Source: Thiolinea disciformis DSM 14473 (lineage in GTDB: Bacteria; Pseudomonadota; Gammaproteobacteria; Thiotrichales; Thiotrichaceae). Taken from it: a DNA stretch of 64,000 nucleotides. The stretch spans positions 62,001-126,000 of the forward strand of contig NZ_AQVE01000009.1 of the NCBI RefSeq assembly GCF_000371925.1, in the 5' to 3' direction. Positions 1-8,992 of the stretch are shown piece after piece. Both the position numbers and the translations under genes were made by a program. A model generated the notes under the pieces. It did not search any database and had not been told where the DNA came from. It saw only the letters and a list, made by a program, of their open reading frames with translations. Every line of letters begins with the position of its first letter. The first letter of the stretch is position 1.

Positions 1-742
1 GTCCACGTTTCAAGTCACGCCAAGCGGAAATAAAAAATACGCGTGCTGAATAAAAGACGACAGGCAGCGTCATCACGAGGCTAATCCAGCGCAAAAAACT
101 GCGCATCTGCGGATCCATATCGGAGACAGCACCGATATACATAGCCACGGCTACCATCATGACCTGCATCATGCCTAAACCTGCTACTGCAATACGGCGC
201 AATGCGGCTGATTTTTCTTGTTTTTGTAGCGATTCCAAACGCCTTGGATCGAAGGGATGAGCATAGTAGCCAATCGCTTGAATCGCTTGCAGGACTTCAC
301 TTAAGCGTAAACGGCTATTATCCCATTTCAGGGTCGCTCGATGATTCGAGTAGTTGATGCGAAAATCCAACACCCCATCCAATTGACGCACATGATGTTC
401 GTTCAGCCAGACACAAGCGGCGCAGGTAATGCCCTCTAAAATTAGGGATGCCTCACGAATTTGGCTTTGATCGCTGACTTTGACAAAAGAGCGTTGCAGT
501 TCATCAGCATCATACAACTGGGTATTGCGTAATTGTTCAGGAATGAGGTCTTCGGGGCGATCCGATTTTTCAGTGCGAAATTTATAAAAATCGCTGAGGC
601 CATTGTCGATAATCGCTTGTGCCACAGCTTGGCAACCGTTACAGCACATCGAGCGCTCAGCACCTTCAATAGTAACGGTATAATGGACACCCGACGGAAT
701 GGGAGTACTGCAATGAAAGCAGTCAGCGCTAGGGTCAGACAT
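1..742 (-). CDS. ccoI: Copper-translocating P1B-type ATPase CcoI/FixI, N-terminal part (runs off the window)
   Basis: N-terminal 247 residues of a heavy-metal P-type ATPase of the CcoI/FixI type, which exports copper across the inner membrane for cbb3 cytochrome oxidase assembly. Visible are a Cys-rich N-terminal segment (C8xxC11 and CCNGC near residues 33-37), a heavy-metal-associated domain around residues 95-165 with the metal-binding CAAC motif at 107-110, and the first membrane segments from about residue 183. The ATPase core (TGE, CPx, DKTG) would lie beyond position 1. The ATG at 742 follows the fixH stop by 3 bases, so the gene is the third of a ccoG-fixH-ccoI operon. The call as CcoI rather than CopA rests on the Cys-rich N-terminus and the neighbours. 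Confidence 0.92.
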   Translation of the reverse strand, partial: MSDPSADCFHCSTPIPSGVHYTVTIEGAERSMCCNGCQAVAQAIIDNGLSDFYKFRTEKSDRPEDLIPEQLRNTQLYDADELQRSFVKVSDQSQIREASLILEGITCAACVWLNEHHVRQLDGVLDFRINYSNHRATLKWDNSRLRLSEVLQAIQAIGYYAHPFDPRRLESLQKQEKSAALRRIAVAGLGMMQVMMVAVAMYIGAVSDMDPQMRSFLRWISLVMTLPVVFYSARVFFISAWRDLKRG

Positions 743-745
743 AGT

Positions 746-1597
746 TTACTGCGGATCGGCGACTACAATATCACCTTTCACTTCATGCACTTCCTCACCA
801 CGCTTAATCGTTAACACGACCGACCATGCCCCCGGGACAGGCAAGCGAATATCTGCACCATAGCTGCCAGCCTGCAATTCGGACAAAGTCAATTTCTGAT
901 CTAAACGCTGGTCAGACGGGCGTAAGAATTGTGCATCGACTCTAGCCCCTGTCACAGGAGTACCTTGTTTATCCTGCACCTCAATCGCAAAGGGCGCACT
1001 TTTATCAGCAATAGGTTGCTCTGCCCAGCCCTTACTCACTGCCCAACCACGCTGCTTTTGTTCCTGCACTTGTGCCACATAATGGTTAAATTGCTGGTAT
1101 TTTTGGTGGAAATTGTGCGCCACTGGCCCAGTAAAGCTAGAGGAAATGGCTTGACCACTTTGGGGCTGAGGCAAAAAACGCTCCATAAACTCCGCACTCG
1201 CGCCTTTACTGGCTAGGGTAATGATTAAACCATCAACCATTGCCAACAGCAGGAAAAACCCCACAATAGTCGCAGGCGCCCAATGAAACCATGACTTAGG
1301 CGTGGCGGCTGTACCCTCTCGCTCTGCACTTAATTCCATCACCCGTCGCGCATCACGACTATTAATAATCGCTAGGCCATACGCAGTCATGACAAAAAAT
1401 GCAAAGTGAATAGCAAACACATCCATACCCGGCCAATCCGCAAGGACTAGGGGCAAATAGATAATCTGAACGATTAAAATAGTGACTAAGGCAGAAAGCT
1501 TACTATTCCACTTGAGGGCTTTGAAAAATAGAAAAAACAAAGCGATCGATGCCGCAACACCAATCGCTAAGGTTAGAAATAGGTTATAGCTATTCAT
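746..1597 (-). CDS. fixH: FixH/CcoH-family protein with an extra membrane N-terminus
   Basis: A 283-residue membrane protein. The C-terminal part, from a membrane segment near residues 110-132 to the end, looks like FixH/CcoH: a single transmembrane helix followed by a periplasmic beta-rich domain with a preceding helical stretch (FHQKYQQFNHYV, then RGW). FixH assists cbb3 oxidase assembly together with CcoG and CcoI. The first ~100 residues add about three predicted transmembrane helices (around 6-26, 34-53 and 58-78), which is unusual because FixH is normally about 160-180 residues. The gene begins on the base after the ccoG stop and is 3 bases from ccoI, so translation is probably coupled. 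Confidence 0.82.
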   Translation of the reverse strand: MNSYNLFLTLAIGVAASIALFFLFFKALKWNSKLSALVTILIVQIIYLPLVLADWPGMDVFAIHFAFFVMTAYGLAIINSRDARRVMELSAEREGTAATPKSWFHWAPATIVGFFLLLAMVDGLIITLASKGASAEFMERFLPQPQSGQAISSSFTGPVAHNFHQKYQQFNHYVAQVQEQKQRGWAVSKGWAEQPIADKSAPFAIEVQDKQGTPVTGARVDAQFLRPSDQRLDQKLTLSELQAGSYGADIRLPVPGAWSVVLTIKRGEEVHEVKGDIVVADPQ

Positions 1598-3007
1598 TTA
1601 GGGTATGACGAATCTCGATGGGATTTGCACAGGTTCAGTCACTTTACCACTCAATGGCTCTAGCCTAAAGTGAAACTCACGGTTTTTTGCGATACCTGCC
1701 ACCGGCTCAGGCTGAACGACTTTTACCAATAAGCGTACACTGGAATCAGGCGCTAGCTTAATATTATTCGGATCCAAGGCTCCCAAATGTAATTGAGCAC
1801 TGGGCAACGCCTCCAAACTCAATTTATAAGTCGCTGGTTCTTGTGCCTTATTATTGATTTTTACTTCATAGCTATTTTGAATACTACCATCGGAGAGTAG
1901 GACGAATAAGGGGCTGCGTACTTGTTGTGCCGACGCCTCCAATTCTTTGGTAGTCGAAATACTCCACACTAAAGCAAAAGCCCCTAATAGTGTTGCCACG
2001 CCATAGCCAACCGTGCGCAACTTTAAGATTTTGGTCTTTTTACCTTCTAGGGCATTTTCCGAGGTATAACGCACCAAGCCACGCGGCCATTGGTATTTAT
2101 CCATAATGCTATCGCAAGCATCGATACATAAAGCGCAGTGAATGCACGCAATTTGCAAGCCATTTCGAATATCAATACCCATCGGACACACTTGCACGCA
2201 TAAACCACAATCGACACAGTCCCCGTGTCCCTGCGCTAAACGCGTGGCATGATCTTTCAATTCTTTGATAGGCGTAGCACGTCCAGCTTTACCCTCACCC
2301 CGCTTGGTATCGTAAGAAACGATCGCCGTATCTTGATCAAACATAACACTTTGGAAACGGGAATAAGGGCAAATATGCATACAGACATATTCACGCATCC
2401 AACCGGCCGCCAAATAAGTAGTAGCCGTTAAGATGATGATGGTGCCATAGGCAGCAGCAGGCGCAGCGCCAGTAAACACACTTTTAGTTAAGGCAAAGGC
2501 ATCGCCCCAATACAAAACGAAGGTGAGGGAAGTCCAAAACGCCATAAAGATCCAGAGCGCATGAGTACCACCCACTTTAAGAATTTTTTCACCGTTCCAT
2601 GGCTGTTTTTCTAAACGCAGCCGAGCCACACGATCGCCTTGAATCCATTGTTCAATAAAACGAAACGCATCGGTCCACAAGGTTTGAAAGCAGAAATAAC
2701 CGCAGAACACGCGCCCTAATAAAGTCGTTACAAAGAACAGCAATACCGCCGCCAAAAATAATAAAGCGGTGAGCCAGAAAACATCCTGAGCGTGCATGAC
2801 TAGGTCAAAAATATAATAGCGACGATTCGGAATATCGAACATCACCGCTTGAGTAGGACCTATCGGGCGATCCCAACGCACCCAAGGCAGGATAAAATAA
2901 ACCGCATAAGCTAGTAGCAAAATGCCCGTTTTGAGATTACGGAAGCGTCCTTTGATGGAGCGTGGTTGCACCATATGCTTGGGTTGAATGACTTGCACAT
3001 TACTCAT
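1598..3007 (-). CDS. ccoG: Cytochrome c oxidase accessory protein CcoG (FixG family ferredoxin)
   Basis: A 469-residue polyferredoxin-type membrane protein. N-terminal hydrophobic helices (about residues 28-50, 75-98, 150-170, 185-205) carry a NapH/FixG-like CGYFC motif. Two 4Fe-4S binding motifs follow in the middle (CVDCGLCVQVCPMG and CIHCALCIDACD), then another membrane helix near residue 340 and a C-terminal Ig-like FixG_C domain in the periplasm. CcoG is implicated in copper reduction during cbb3 oxidase maturation. It is the first gene of the ccoG-fixH-ccoI unit; transcription presumably starts in the 154-bp gap upstream, which holds a long inverted repeat. Confidence 0.95.
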   Translation of the reverse strand: MSNVQVIQPKHMVQPRSIKGRFRNLKTGILLLAYAVYFILPWVRWDRPIGPTQAVMFDIPNRRYYIFDLVMHAQDVFWLTALLFLAAVLLFFVTTLLGRVFCGYFCFQTLWTDAFRFIEQWIQGDRVARLRLEKQPWNGEKILKVGGTHALWIFMAFWTSLTFVLYWGDAFALTKSVFTGAAPAAAYGTIIILTATTYLAAGWMREYVCMHICPYSRFQSVMFDQDTAIVSYDTKRGEGKAGRATPIKELKDHATRLAQGHGDCVDCGLCVQVCPMGIDIRNGLQIACIHCALCIDACDSIMDKYQWPRGLVRYTSENALEGKKTKILKLRTVGYGVATLLGAFALVWSISTTKELEASAQQVRSPLFVLLSDGSIQNSYEVKINNKAQEPATYKLSLEALPSAQLHLGALDPNNIKLAPDSSVRLLVKVVQPEPVAGIAKNREFHFRLEPLSGKVTEPVQIPSRFVIP

Positions 3008-3050
3008 AAATCAACTCTTGAACGTCAGGAACAGTAAGTGGCGGCCATCA

Positions 3051-3096
3051 TACTGCAACTTGAAGCATTTGCCTTGTGATTGCTCAAGTTGCAGTA
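3051..3096. repeat. 13-bp perfect inverted repeat upstream of ccoG
   Basis: TACTGCAACTTGA (3051-3063) is repeated in inverse at 3084-3096, separated by 20 bases. It lies 44-89 bases upstream of the ccoG start. The spacer and right arm contain TTG-N8-CAA (3074-3087), which keeps the outer triplets of an FNR/ANR box but not the inner AT pairs, so regulation by FNR is only a weak possibility. The repeat could instead be a terminator for plus-strand readthrough, since a short T run follows at 3098-3102. Confidence 0.5.
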
Positions 3097-3161
3097 GTTT
3101 TTGAGGCTTAAAGATCAATAATTTATTAAGCAGATAGTGGCAAACTAAGCATGAATGCCAC

Positions 3162-3623
3162 TTAGAGCGCTGAAAAACCCCATTTAACCAAACTCCACAT
3201 GCCCCAAATCATCAGCATTAAGAGCAGCACTAAACTGAAAATCACTGCCCCAATCATCAAGGAACTGCGCCGCTTCACGCCGACTGGGTTTAATACATAA
3301 CTACGCATTAAATTCACATTACGCAGGTTTGCCTTAAAGACAATGTCAAATAAATCCCCGACTACAGGAATCGTGCCAATCACACTTTCCAAAATAATAT
3401 TAAAGCCCATACGCATCAGAACAGGTAAGGGAACCCCCATCTTTAGCGCATGAAACAAGATATAAGCGGAACTAGCGCCGGTTGCTAAATCTCCTACCCC
3501 CGGAATCAGGCCGACAATACCATCCAAACCAAACTTCCACTTCGTTCCCGGAATAGTGATCGAGCTATCCAATAACACAGCGAGTTGATCCAATTTTTTC
3601 ATTTGCTCAGCTTGGCTTGCCAT
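3162..3623 (-). CDS. DUF4112 family membrane protein
   Basis: 153 residues. The sequence has the DUF4112 pattern: a conserved N-terminal stretch (LDSSITIPGTKWKFGLDGI), then the glycine/proline-rich GLIPGVGDL and a second IGTIPVVGDLFD motif, with a C-terminal hydrophobic helix around residues 120-145. It is probably an inner-membrane protein; the family has no assigned biochemical role. It is a single gene in the same direction as ccoG, with 437 bp of non-coding DNA upstream. Confidence 0.85.
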   Translation of the reverse strand: MASQAEQMKKLDQLAVLLDSSITIPGTKWKFGLDGIVGLIPGVGDLATGASSAYILFHALKMGVPLPVLMRMGFNIILESVIGTIPVVGDLFDIVFKANLRNVNLMRSYVLNPVGVKRRSSLMIGAVIFSLVLLLMLMIWGMWSLVKWGFSAL

Positions 3624-4060
3624 GCGCGCTCCTTACTCCATAATCACAAACTTTTGTTATATGTTAGTTCAGCTTCAGTTTTCAAGATCACCTGCTTTCT
3701 AACAGATTGCGGTTTGAACATGATCACTATGATTAATCAAAAAGCAATCAACCCACATAACCTGATGAATATTTAATAATTTTATGAAAAAATAAGTGTT
3801 GTGAATTAGAGAGCTATTCACCCACACTTTGTGTCGATTGATAAACAGTGGCTACACTTAGCTTGCTCAATATTATTGAGTCTTGCTAACGAAATTTTTT
3901 TAATTCATGAACCGTTTATCATGTTTTCGTTACAAAGTGTGGTCTGAGTACAGGCTCAGTCACTTCAATGCCTGAACCTTGCAAGCTGAAAGGCTTTCAC
4001 TGATCGCTCATCGGCTCACCAAAGGGATTAGGACAATATTAAAAAGTCAGAAGGGTCACG
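3624..4060. other. Long AT-rich intergenic region between divergent DUF4112 gene and aqpZ
   Basis: No convincing gene here; the short plus-strand reading frame at 3585-3776 has no family features or ribosome site. The stretch holds promoters for both neighbours by inference, and a dense group of inverted repeats at 3801-3942, listed separately. Confidence 0.6.
3801..3942. repeat. Nested inverted repeats upstream of aqpZ
   Basis: An outer pair CCACACTTTGT (3822-3832) and ACAAAGTGTGG (3932-3942) is a perfect 11-bp inverted repeat 99 bases apart. Inside it are GATAAAC (3839-3845) matched by GTTTATC (3914-3920), a 7+7 palindrome CTCAATA-T-TATTGAG (3866-3880), and AACGAAA matched by TTTCGTT near 3888 and 3925. 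Just outside lies GTGAAT (3801-3806) with ATTCAC (3816-3821). The two inner pairs cross, so they cannot all form at once. It may be an operator cluster, a folded RNA leader or a relic of a small mobile element; I cannot decide which. Confidence 0.5.
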
Positions 4061-4063
4061 TTG

Positions 4064-4762
4064 ATGTTAAAAAAACTTAGTGCTGAATTTATCGGCACAT
4101 TCTGGTTAGTATTAGGTGGTTGTGGTAGTGCTGTATTAGCGGCAGCATTTCCCGATGTTGGTATCGGCTTAGTCGGTGTGTCTTTCGCATTCGGCTTAAC
4201 CGTCTTAACCATGGCTTATACGATTGGTCATATTTCAGGTTGCCACCTGAATCCAGCCGTTTCTATCGGTCTATGGGCTGGTGGACGCTTCCCAGTAAGC
4301 CAATTAGGGCCTTATATTGTGGCACAAGTTTTAGGTGCTATCGTAGCAGGGGGTGTCTTGTATCTGATCGCGAGCGGCAAACCAGATTTTGCTCTCGGTG
4401 GTTTCGCTTCAAATGGTTTCGGTGACTTATCACCAGGCAAATACAGCATGATGGCTGCTTTAATTACTGAAGTTGTAATGACAGCGATGTTCTTATTTGT
4501 GATTATGGGTGCCACAGATAGCCGCGCGCCAGCAGGTTTTGCTCCTATCGCAATTGGCTTATGCTTAACCTTAATCCACTTAGTCAGCATCCCAGTCACT
4601 AATACTTCCGTCAATCCAGCACGTAGTACAGGCGTTGCTTTATTCGCGGGTACTCAGTACATCGGCCAATTATGGATGTTCTGGGTAGCGCCTATCGTCG
4701 GTGCAATGATTGGTGCTTATGCCTATCGTTTCGTAGGTAGTCAAGACAATAACGCTGCTTGA
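4064..4762 (+). CDS. aqpZ: Aquaporin Z
   Basis: A six-helix MIP-family channel of 232 residues. Both half-helix NPA motifs are present ([10 protein letters not shown] and [10 protein letters not shown]), with His in the fifth helix ([10 protein letters not shown]) and the Arg directly after the second NPA, which together form the narrow water-selective filter of AqpZ rather than a glycerol facilitator. The ATG at 4064 follows an AAGGGT ribosome site; a TTG three bases earlier is in frame but less likely. The gene stands alone and is followed by a strong hairpin at 4769-4805. Confidence 0.95.
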   Translation: MLKKLSAEFIGTFWLVLGGCGSAVLAAAFPDVGIGLVGVSFAFGLTVLTMAYTIGHISGCHLNPAVSIGLWAGGRFPVSQLGPYIVAQVLGAIVAGGVLYLIASGKPDFALGGFASNGFGDLSPGKYSMMAALITEVVMTAMFLFVIMGATDSRAPAGFAPIAIGLCLTLIHLVSIPVTNTSVNPARSTGVALFAGTQYIGQLWMFWVAPIVGAMIGAYAYRFVGSQDNNAA

Positions 4763-4768
4763 TTGTTA

Positions 4769-4805
4769 AGTCGCTTACCGAGGCTTGAAATCTCGGTAAG
4801 CGACT
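4769..4805 (+). terminator. Strong hairpin after aqpZ, probable terminator
   Basis: A perfect 14-bp stem (AGTCGCTTACCGAG and its complement) with a 9-base loop starts 6 bases after the aqpZ stop. There is no clean U-tract directly after it, so termination may be weak or the hairpin may protect the 3' end. Confidence 0.65.
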
Positions 4806-4820
4806 GTCTAAGTTTCCTTC

Positions 4821-5013
4821 TTGTTTTTCAATGTCAACCTCGTCATCGCCTCCTTTAGTTGTTTAGGCTTATATCCTGCCCTAGCTGCTACTCTCAAACG
4901 CCATTTAGACCAGAACAATACACGCCTCTGGTTCAGTCGCATTACTGGCGGCTATTTTTATTGGTTTTGGCGCTGCGTTGCTTGGCGAGCACACGCCGTT
5001 AACTAGCCTATAA
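4821..5013 (+). pseudogene. Remnant of the C-terminal end of a LysE/RhtB-type amino-acid exporter
   Basis: Reading from 4821 gives a segment ending in LWFSRITGG, then the frame is lost. Dropping one G in the GGCGGC run near 4947 gives AIFIGFGAALLGEHTPL with a stop at 5011-5013. The combined pattern (YPALAATLKRHL, an RLWFSRITG-like turn, then a hydrophobic IGFGAAL helix) matches the last ~60 residues of LysE/RhtB family translocators, which end in a W-x-x-R-x-x-G-x-x-h-h-G-h-G pattern. No upstream portion remains, so this is a 5'-deleted and frameshifted relic. Family assignment is by eye only. Confidence 0.45.
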
Positions 5014-5157
5014 GTCATCCAATTTTCACTAAACTATGTTTTGCTTCTGCTGATAGCTTATGCACCAAAATATAGCGTATTTTTATACCTAATTTTGTTA
5101 AGCTAGTCCCAAGCAATTATAACAACCATCAAGCCACCTTAGAGGAGAGGAGCCCTT

Positions 5158-8100
5158 ATGGATAGCTCAATACAAACCGTATTAACCACGATCAACGACA
5201 CCTTAGCCTTGAATAACCAACACAGCGCCGAAAACGCAGCTTGGCTAGAAAATGCTATGCATCCCTTTTTCTTTAGTTTCAATCAAGATGAAGCCCCAGC
5301 CCTTGCAGTATTGGCTGAGGGCATGAATCGTTTAGAGCGCCTACCTTATATTCGCTTGACGGATACCCCCGAACGTTTATTTCTAGCGCAAACCTCAATC
5401 CCCAACTCTATCTACAACACCCTAAGCAGCATTCCACGCCGCGATAATCTGATGTATTCCGAGATGAATACCTCTTCACAACCCATGCCGCGCCGTGCTC
5501 AAGCCTTAGAAGTCATGCGTTTTGATTACTCCTTAAAGTCAGATGCCGAGATTGCTCGCGCTATCGCGAATCAAGAAGGTGACTCGTTACCCCAGGACAT
5601 TTTGCTCGCCGTACAAGCCGAAGCTAAAGCACTTTATCCCGAGATGGACGCCCAGCACGTCGAAGATACGTTGAAAACCTTATGGGTAAACAATGTGCGT
5701 TACGTCAGCGTATCCCACCCTGAACGTTTAGCACGTGTCATTAATCTTTATCACCAAACACAAAATAATGGTGGTATTTATCTGGATATTCAGCCGCTAG
5801 AAAAAAGAAGTGGCCCAGAAACCGCCCGCATTTTATTTGGTGTCAGCAACCCGCCACAGCGTGATTTTCTATTACAAATTTTCGAGGTCTTTAAACGCCT
5901 CAATATTGGCGTAAAACGCTTGTATACAGTCACGATAAGCAATGGTGTTTTCCCCACCTTTTTAGCTACTTTATATGTTAATCCCCGCGATGGTGTGTTA
6001 TTAGAAAAAAATTCTGCGCGCTTTCAACAACTACAAAATGAGCTCTATAACACCCAAATTTTATCCTCCGACTCAGGGACTTTTTCTGCCTTAGTCGAAA
6101 CGGGTTTAATGAGCGGCATGGATGCCAATTTGGTGAAGGCTATGATTACTTTCACCTATACTAATTTGGCGCATAGCCAACCGGAACATTATGACCCCGA
6201 AGAAGTGCAGCGTGCTTTCCATCACCACCCAGCAGTGAGCCAACAATTAGTCAACTTATTCTATGCACGCTTTAATCCCGATTTAAGTGCCGAGCAGCGT
6301 AATGAGCAATATGAAGCTTTATTAAAACAAGTGCGTGAGACCGTAAGAAACTTTAATACTGGCCGACGCTTGCTAGATGAAACACGCCGCACGATTTTTA
6401 ATTGTGCCATTAGTTTTATTACCAATTGTTTAAAAAGCAATTTCTTTGTCGTTGATAAATTAGCATTAGCCTTCCGCTTAAATCCTGCTTACTTGGAAGA
6501 ATTAGATAAAAGCTTTACAGATGATCTCCCCAAAGATCGTCCTTTCCGGATAACGTTCTTTTCTGGTCGTAGTGGTGCAGCTTATCATATTGGTTTTTCG
6601 GATATTGCACGCGGTGGTTGGCGTACACTAATGACCCAAGGGCATGACGATTATGTCAATAATGCCAATACTATTTTTAAAGAAAATTATGTATTAGCGC
6701 ATACGCAACACTTAAAGAATAAAGATATTTATGAAGGTGGATCTAAAATGGTGGCCATTTTAAATACGCGCACCGACACACCTCCCGCAACTGTTTTACA
6801 ATATTTATATCGCCTACAATTTAGTTTTATTCATGCCTTTTTAGATTTATATGTCACAGATGCTAGTGGCAAAGCTAAAGACCCACGCATTATCGATTAT
6901 TATGGGGAAGAAGAACCGATTGAATTAGGCCCTGATGAAAATATGCACGATGTGATGATTGAGATCATCGCCCAGCAAGCCGTCAAACGCGGTTACGTGT
7001 TAGGCTCTGGCATTATGTCGAGTAAACAAGTGGGCATTAATCACAAAGAATATGGCGTGACCTCCATTGGTGTCATTCGTTTTGCTGAAGTTACTATGAA
7101 AGAAACTTTGGGCATTGATATGCACAAAGACGCCTTTAGTGTGAAATTAACGGGCGGCCCTAACGGTGATGTGGCGGGCAATAGTATGCGCTTAATGCTA
7201 GAGCGTTGCCCCCAAGTCCAAATTCGCATGATTGTCGATGGCACAGGCGCTGTCTTTGATCCTGAAGGTTTAGATCACACCGCTTTAGCAAAAATTGTCT
7301 TAAAAGCTGACTTAGATGCGTTTGATGTAAATGCTTTGCATGTAGGTGGCTTTATGATTTATCGCAGCCAGAAACGTACAGAAGGGATGCGCGAATTATT
7401 CCGTAAAGTACATCAAACGAATGAAGGTTTAAAAGAAACATGGATTTCAACGGATGAATTTTACAAAACCTTTAATAGCCTAGCGTTTACGGTTAGCGCT
7501 GACTTATTTATTCCAGCCGGCGGTCGCCCAGAAACGATTGCCTCCCATAATGTCGATCAATTCTTTGATGGTCATGGAAATCCTTCCGCCAAGCTTATTA
7601 TCGAGGGCGCAAATTCTTTTATTACGCCCGATGCGCGCTTAAGCTTACAAAATCGCGGTGTGATTATTATGCGTGATGCGTCGGCCAATAAATGTGGTGT
7701 TATTTCCTCTTCCTATGAAATTCTTGCGAATTTAATGATGAGTGATAGCGAATTTCTGGCGCATAAAGATCGCTATGTGAGTGATGTCATTCAAATCTTG
7801 AATCGTATGGCAGAACAAGAAGCACGCCTGATTATTAAACGTCATAAGGAAGCCGGTGGTTCTATTCCTTATACCGATTTTAGTAATCGTATTAGCCGTG
7901 AAATTAATGAGCATTACGCAAAAATGTTTGCCTATTTCCAAGCCAATCCTGAGAAAGTGCAACAACCAGCCTACAAAAACGCTATTTTGCAACATATGGC
8001 CGCTTTCATTCGCGAGGATGCTGAATTTAGTCAACGCATTGATCGTTTGCCAGAAAAAATTAAATATGCCGTACTGGCTAGCAAATTAGCAGCAGCCTTA

Positions 8101-8175
8101 GTTTACGATGGCGATAGTAATACCATTTATGGCGATATTATTGAAAACCAAGTCAAACGGGTACATGCCGATTAG
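5158..8175 (+). CDS. NAD-dependent glutamate dehydrogenase, ~1000-residue class
   Basis: 1005 residues, oxidatively deaminating glutamate to 2-oxoglutarate and ammonia in the cytoplasm. It is longer than the ~450-residue hexameric enzymes but shorter than the ~1600-residue GdhB class, so it fits the ~115-kDa type. The N-terminal ~430 residues are a family-specific regulatory region. The catalytic part includes IARGGWRTLMTQGHDDY and YEGGSKMVAIL in the substrate domain, then the NAD-domain hallmark IIEGANSFITPDARL followed by DASANKCGVISSSYEIL. An excellent ribosome site (GGAGAGGAG) precedes the ATG. Its 3' end overlaps the convergent DUF3025 gene by 23 bp. Confidence 0.9.
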   Translation: MDSSIQTVLTTINDTLALNNQHSAENAAWLENAMHPFFFSFNQDEAPALAVLAEGMNRLERLPYIRLTDTPERLFLAQTSIPNSIYNTLSSIPRRDNLMYSEMNTSSQPMPRRAQALEVMRFDYSLKSDAEIARAIANQEGDSLPQDILLAVQAEAKALYPEMDAQHVEDTLKTLWVNNVRYVSVSHPERLARVINLYHQTQNNGGIYLDIQPLEKRSGPETARILFGVSNPPQRDFLLQIFEVFKRLNIGVKRLYTVTISNGVFPTFLATLYVNPRDGVLLEKNSARFQQLQNELYNTQILSSDSGTFSALVETGLMSGMDANLVKAMITFTYTNLAHSQPEHYDPEEVQRAFHHHPAVSQQLVNLFYARFNPDLSAEQRNEQYEALLKQVRETVRNFNTGRRLLDETRRTIFNCAISFITNCLKSNFFVVDKLALAFRLNPAYLEELDKSFTDDLPKDRPFRITFFSGRSGAAYHIGFSDIARGGWRTLMTQGHDDYVNNANTIFKENYVLAHTQHLKNKDIYEGGSKMVAILNTRTDTPPATVLQYLYRLQFSFIHAFLDLYVTDASGKAKDPRIIDYYGEEEPIELGPDENMHDVMIEIIAQQAVKRGYVLGSGIMSSKQVGINHKEYGVTSIGVIRFAEVTMKETLGIDMHKDAFSVKLTGGPNGDVAGNSMRLMLERCPQVQIRMIVDGTGAVFDPEGLDHTALAKIVLKADLDAFDVNALHVGGFMIYRSQKRTEGMRELFRKVHQTNEGLKETWISTDEFYKTFNSLAFTVSADLFIPAGGRPETIASHNVDQFFDGHGNPSAKLIIEGANSFITPDARLSLQNRGVIIMRDASANKCGVISSSYEILANLMMSDSEFLAHKDRYVSDVIQILNRMAEQEARLIIKRHKEAGGSIPYTDFSNRISREINEHYAKMFAYFQANPEKVQQPAYKNAILQHMAAFIREDAEFSQRIDRLPEKIKYAVLASKLAAALVYDGDSNTIYGDIIENQVKRVHAD

Positions 8176-8992
8176 GGCAAAATATTTGAATCGCACGCTC
8201 GCGACGTTTGGGTCGGAAATAGTGCGTATTCGCGTAAAATAAATCATTTTGCTCAGACCACCATTCCGGTACACCGAGTACCGGAAATGGATTGAGAACT
8301 TGAGGCGAATATAACCGCCCTGCACGTACAACTTCCGCTAACCAATAATCAAGTTGGAAACGCTGCATTTCAAAACTTTGGTCAAAAAAGGCCTCTTCCA
8401 CTTGTACCAGCACCGCATGAGTCGTTAAACCCACATAAGGGGTCAGAAACTTCTCTAGCAAGGCATGACCCACTACAAAGCAAGCACAGGTCTCATACCA
8501 AGCTTGCCGTTCATATTGGAATAACTTTTGCCAGTTAAAATCGATGATGTTTTGTAACACCATGCGTTGACTGCTGACGATAATCACGCCGCTTTCATCA
8601 AAAATGGTTAAAGCATCACGTTGTGGCGTACGAGCTTTATCGGGTAGTTGTTTTATATCCGCCACATGCCTTTCATTAATGGCTAATTTTAGACGCGGAT
8701 AACGCTGCCAAATAAGCGCATTAAAAAAGTCATGCCAGTTGGCACGAGTTGAGACTAAACCATGGTCAAAGATACGTTGCTCGTAGTAAAGTTCGCGATA
8801 AGGCAAGGATGCATCCTGCGGCGTAAATTGAATCAATTTTTGATTGGCATTGGTTAAATGTGCAGGTAAACCAGCATTCAAAGTGGCACATTGAGGCCAT
8901 GTTGCGGTGCTGGATAAGCTAGTAAGCAAGGGCAAGAGTTGAGCAAAACTTGGATGATGTTGATAAAAAGTTGGATTCCAAGAATCTGACAT
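8153..8992 (-). CDS. DUF3025 family protein
   Basis: 279 residues from the ATG at 8992, chosen because a GGAGA ribosome site lies just upstream and the in-frame extension to 9076 has no family-like sequence. The protein has the DUF3025 look: an N-terminal region ending in YYEQRIFDHGLVSTR, NWHDFFNALIWQRYPRLK, and a late QRFQLDYWLAEVV segment followed by FPVLGVPEWW. It is soluble, with no signal peptide, and the function of the family is unknown. It is convergent with, and overlaps, the glutamate dehydrogenase gene. Confidence 0.82.
   Translation of the reverse strand: MSDSWNPTFYQHHPSFAQLLPLLTSLSSTATWPQCATLNAGLPAHLTNANQKLIQFTPQDASLPYRELYYEQRIFDHGLVSTRANWHDFFNALIWQRYPRLKLAINERHVADIKQLPDKARTPQRDALTIFDESGVIIVSSQRMVLQNIIDFNWQKLFQYERQAWYETCACFVVGHALLEKFLTPYVGLTTHAVLVQVEEAFFDQSFEMQRFQLDYWLAEVVRAGRLYSPQVLNPFPVLGVPEWWSEQNDLFYANTHYFRPKRRERAIQIFCPNRHVPV

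Larger units (their letters stand above)
4763..5157. other. Intergenic region between aqpZ and the glutamate dehydrogenase gene
   Basis: A 395-bp stretch holding the aqpZ hairpin, a decayed exporter fragment (4821-5013) and, in the last 140 bases, the AT-rich promoter region of the glutamate dehydrogenase gene, which has a strong ribosome site (GAGGAGAGGAG) just before 5158. Confidence 0.6.

Noticed and set aside
533-814. Plus-strand reading frame across ccoI
   Set aside because: Lies antisense to a clear P-type ATPase and has no ribosome site or family features.
929-1216. Plus-strand reading frame across fixH
   Set aside because: Antisense to fixH, with composition of a shadow frame.
7732-8034. 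100-codon minus-strand frame within the glutamate dehydrogenase gene
   Set aside because: Antisense shadow of a conserved coding region.
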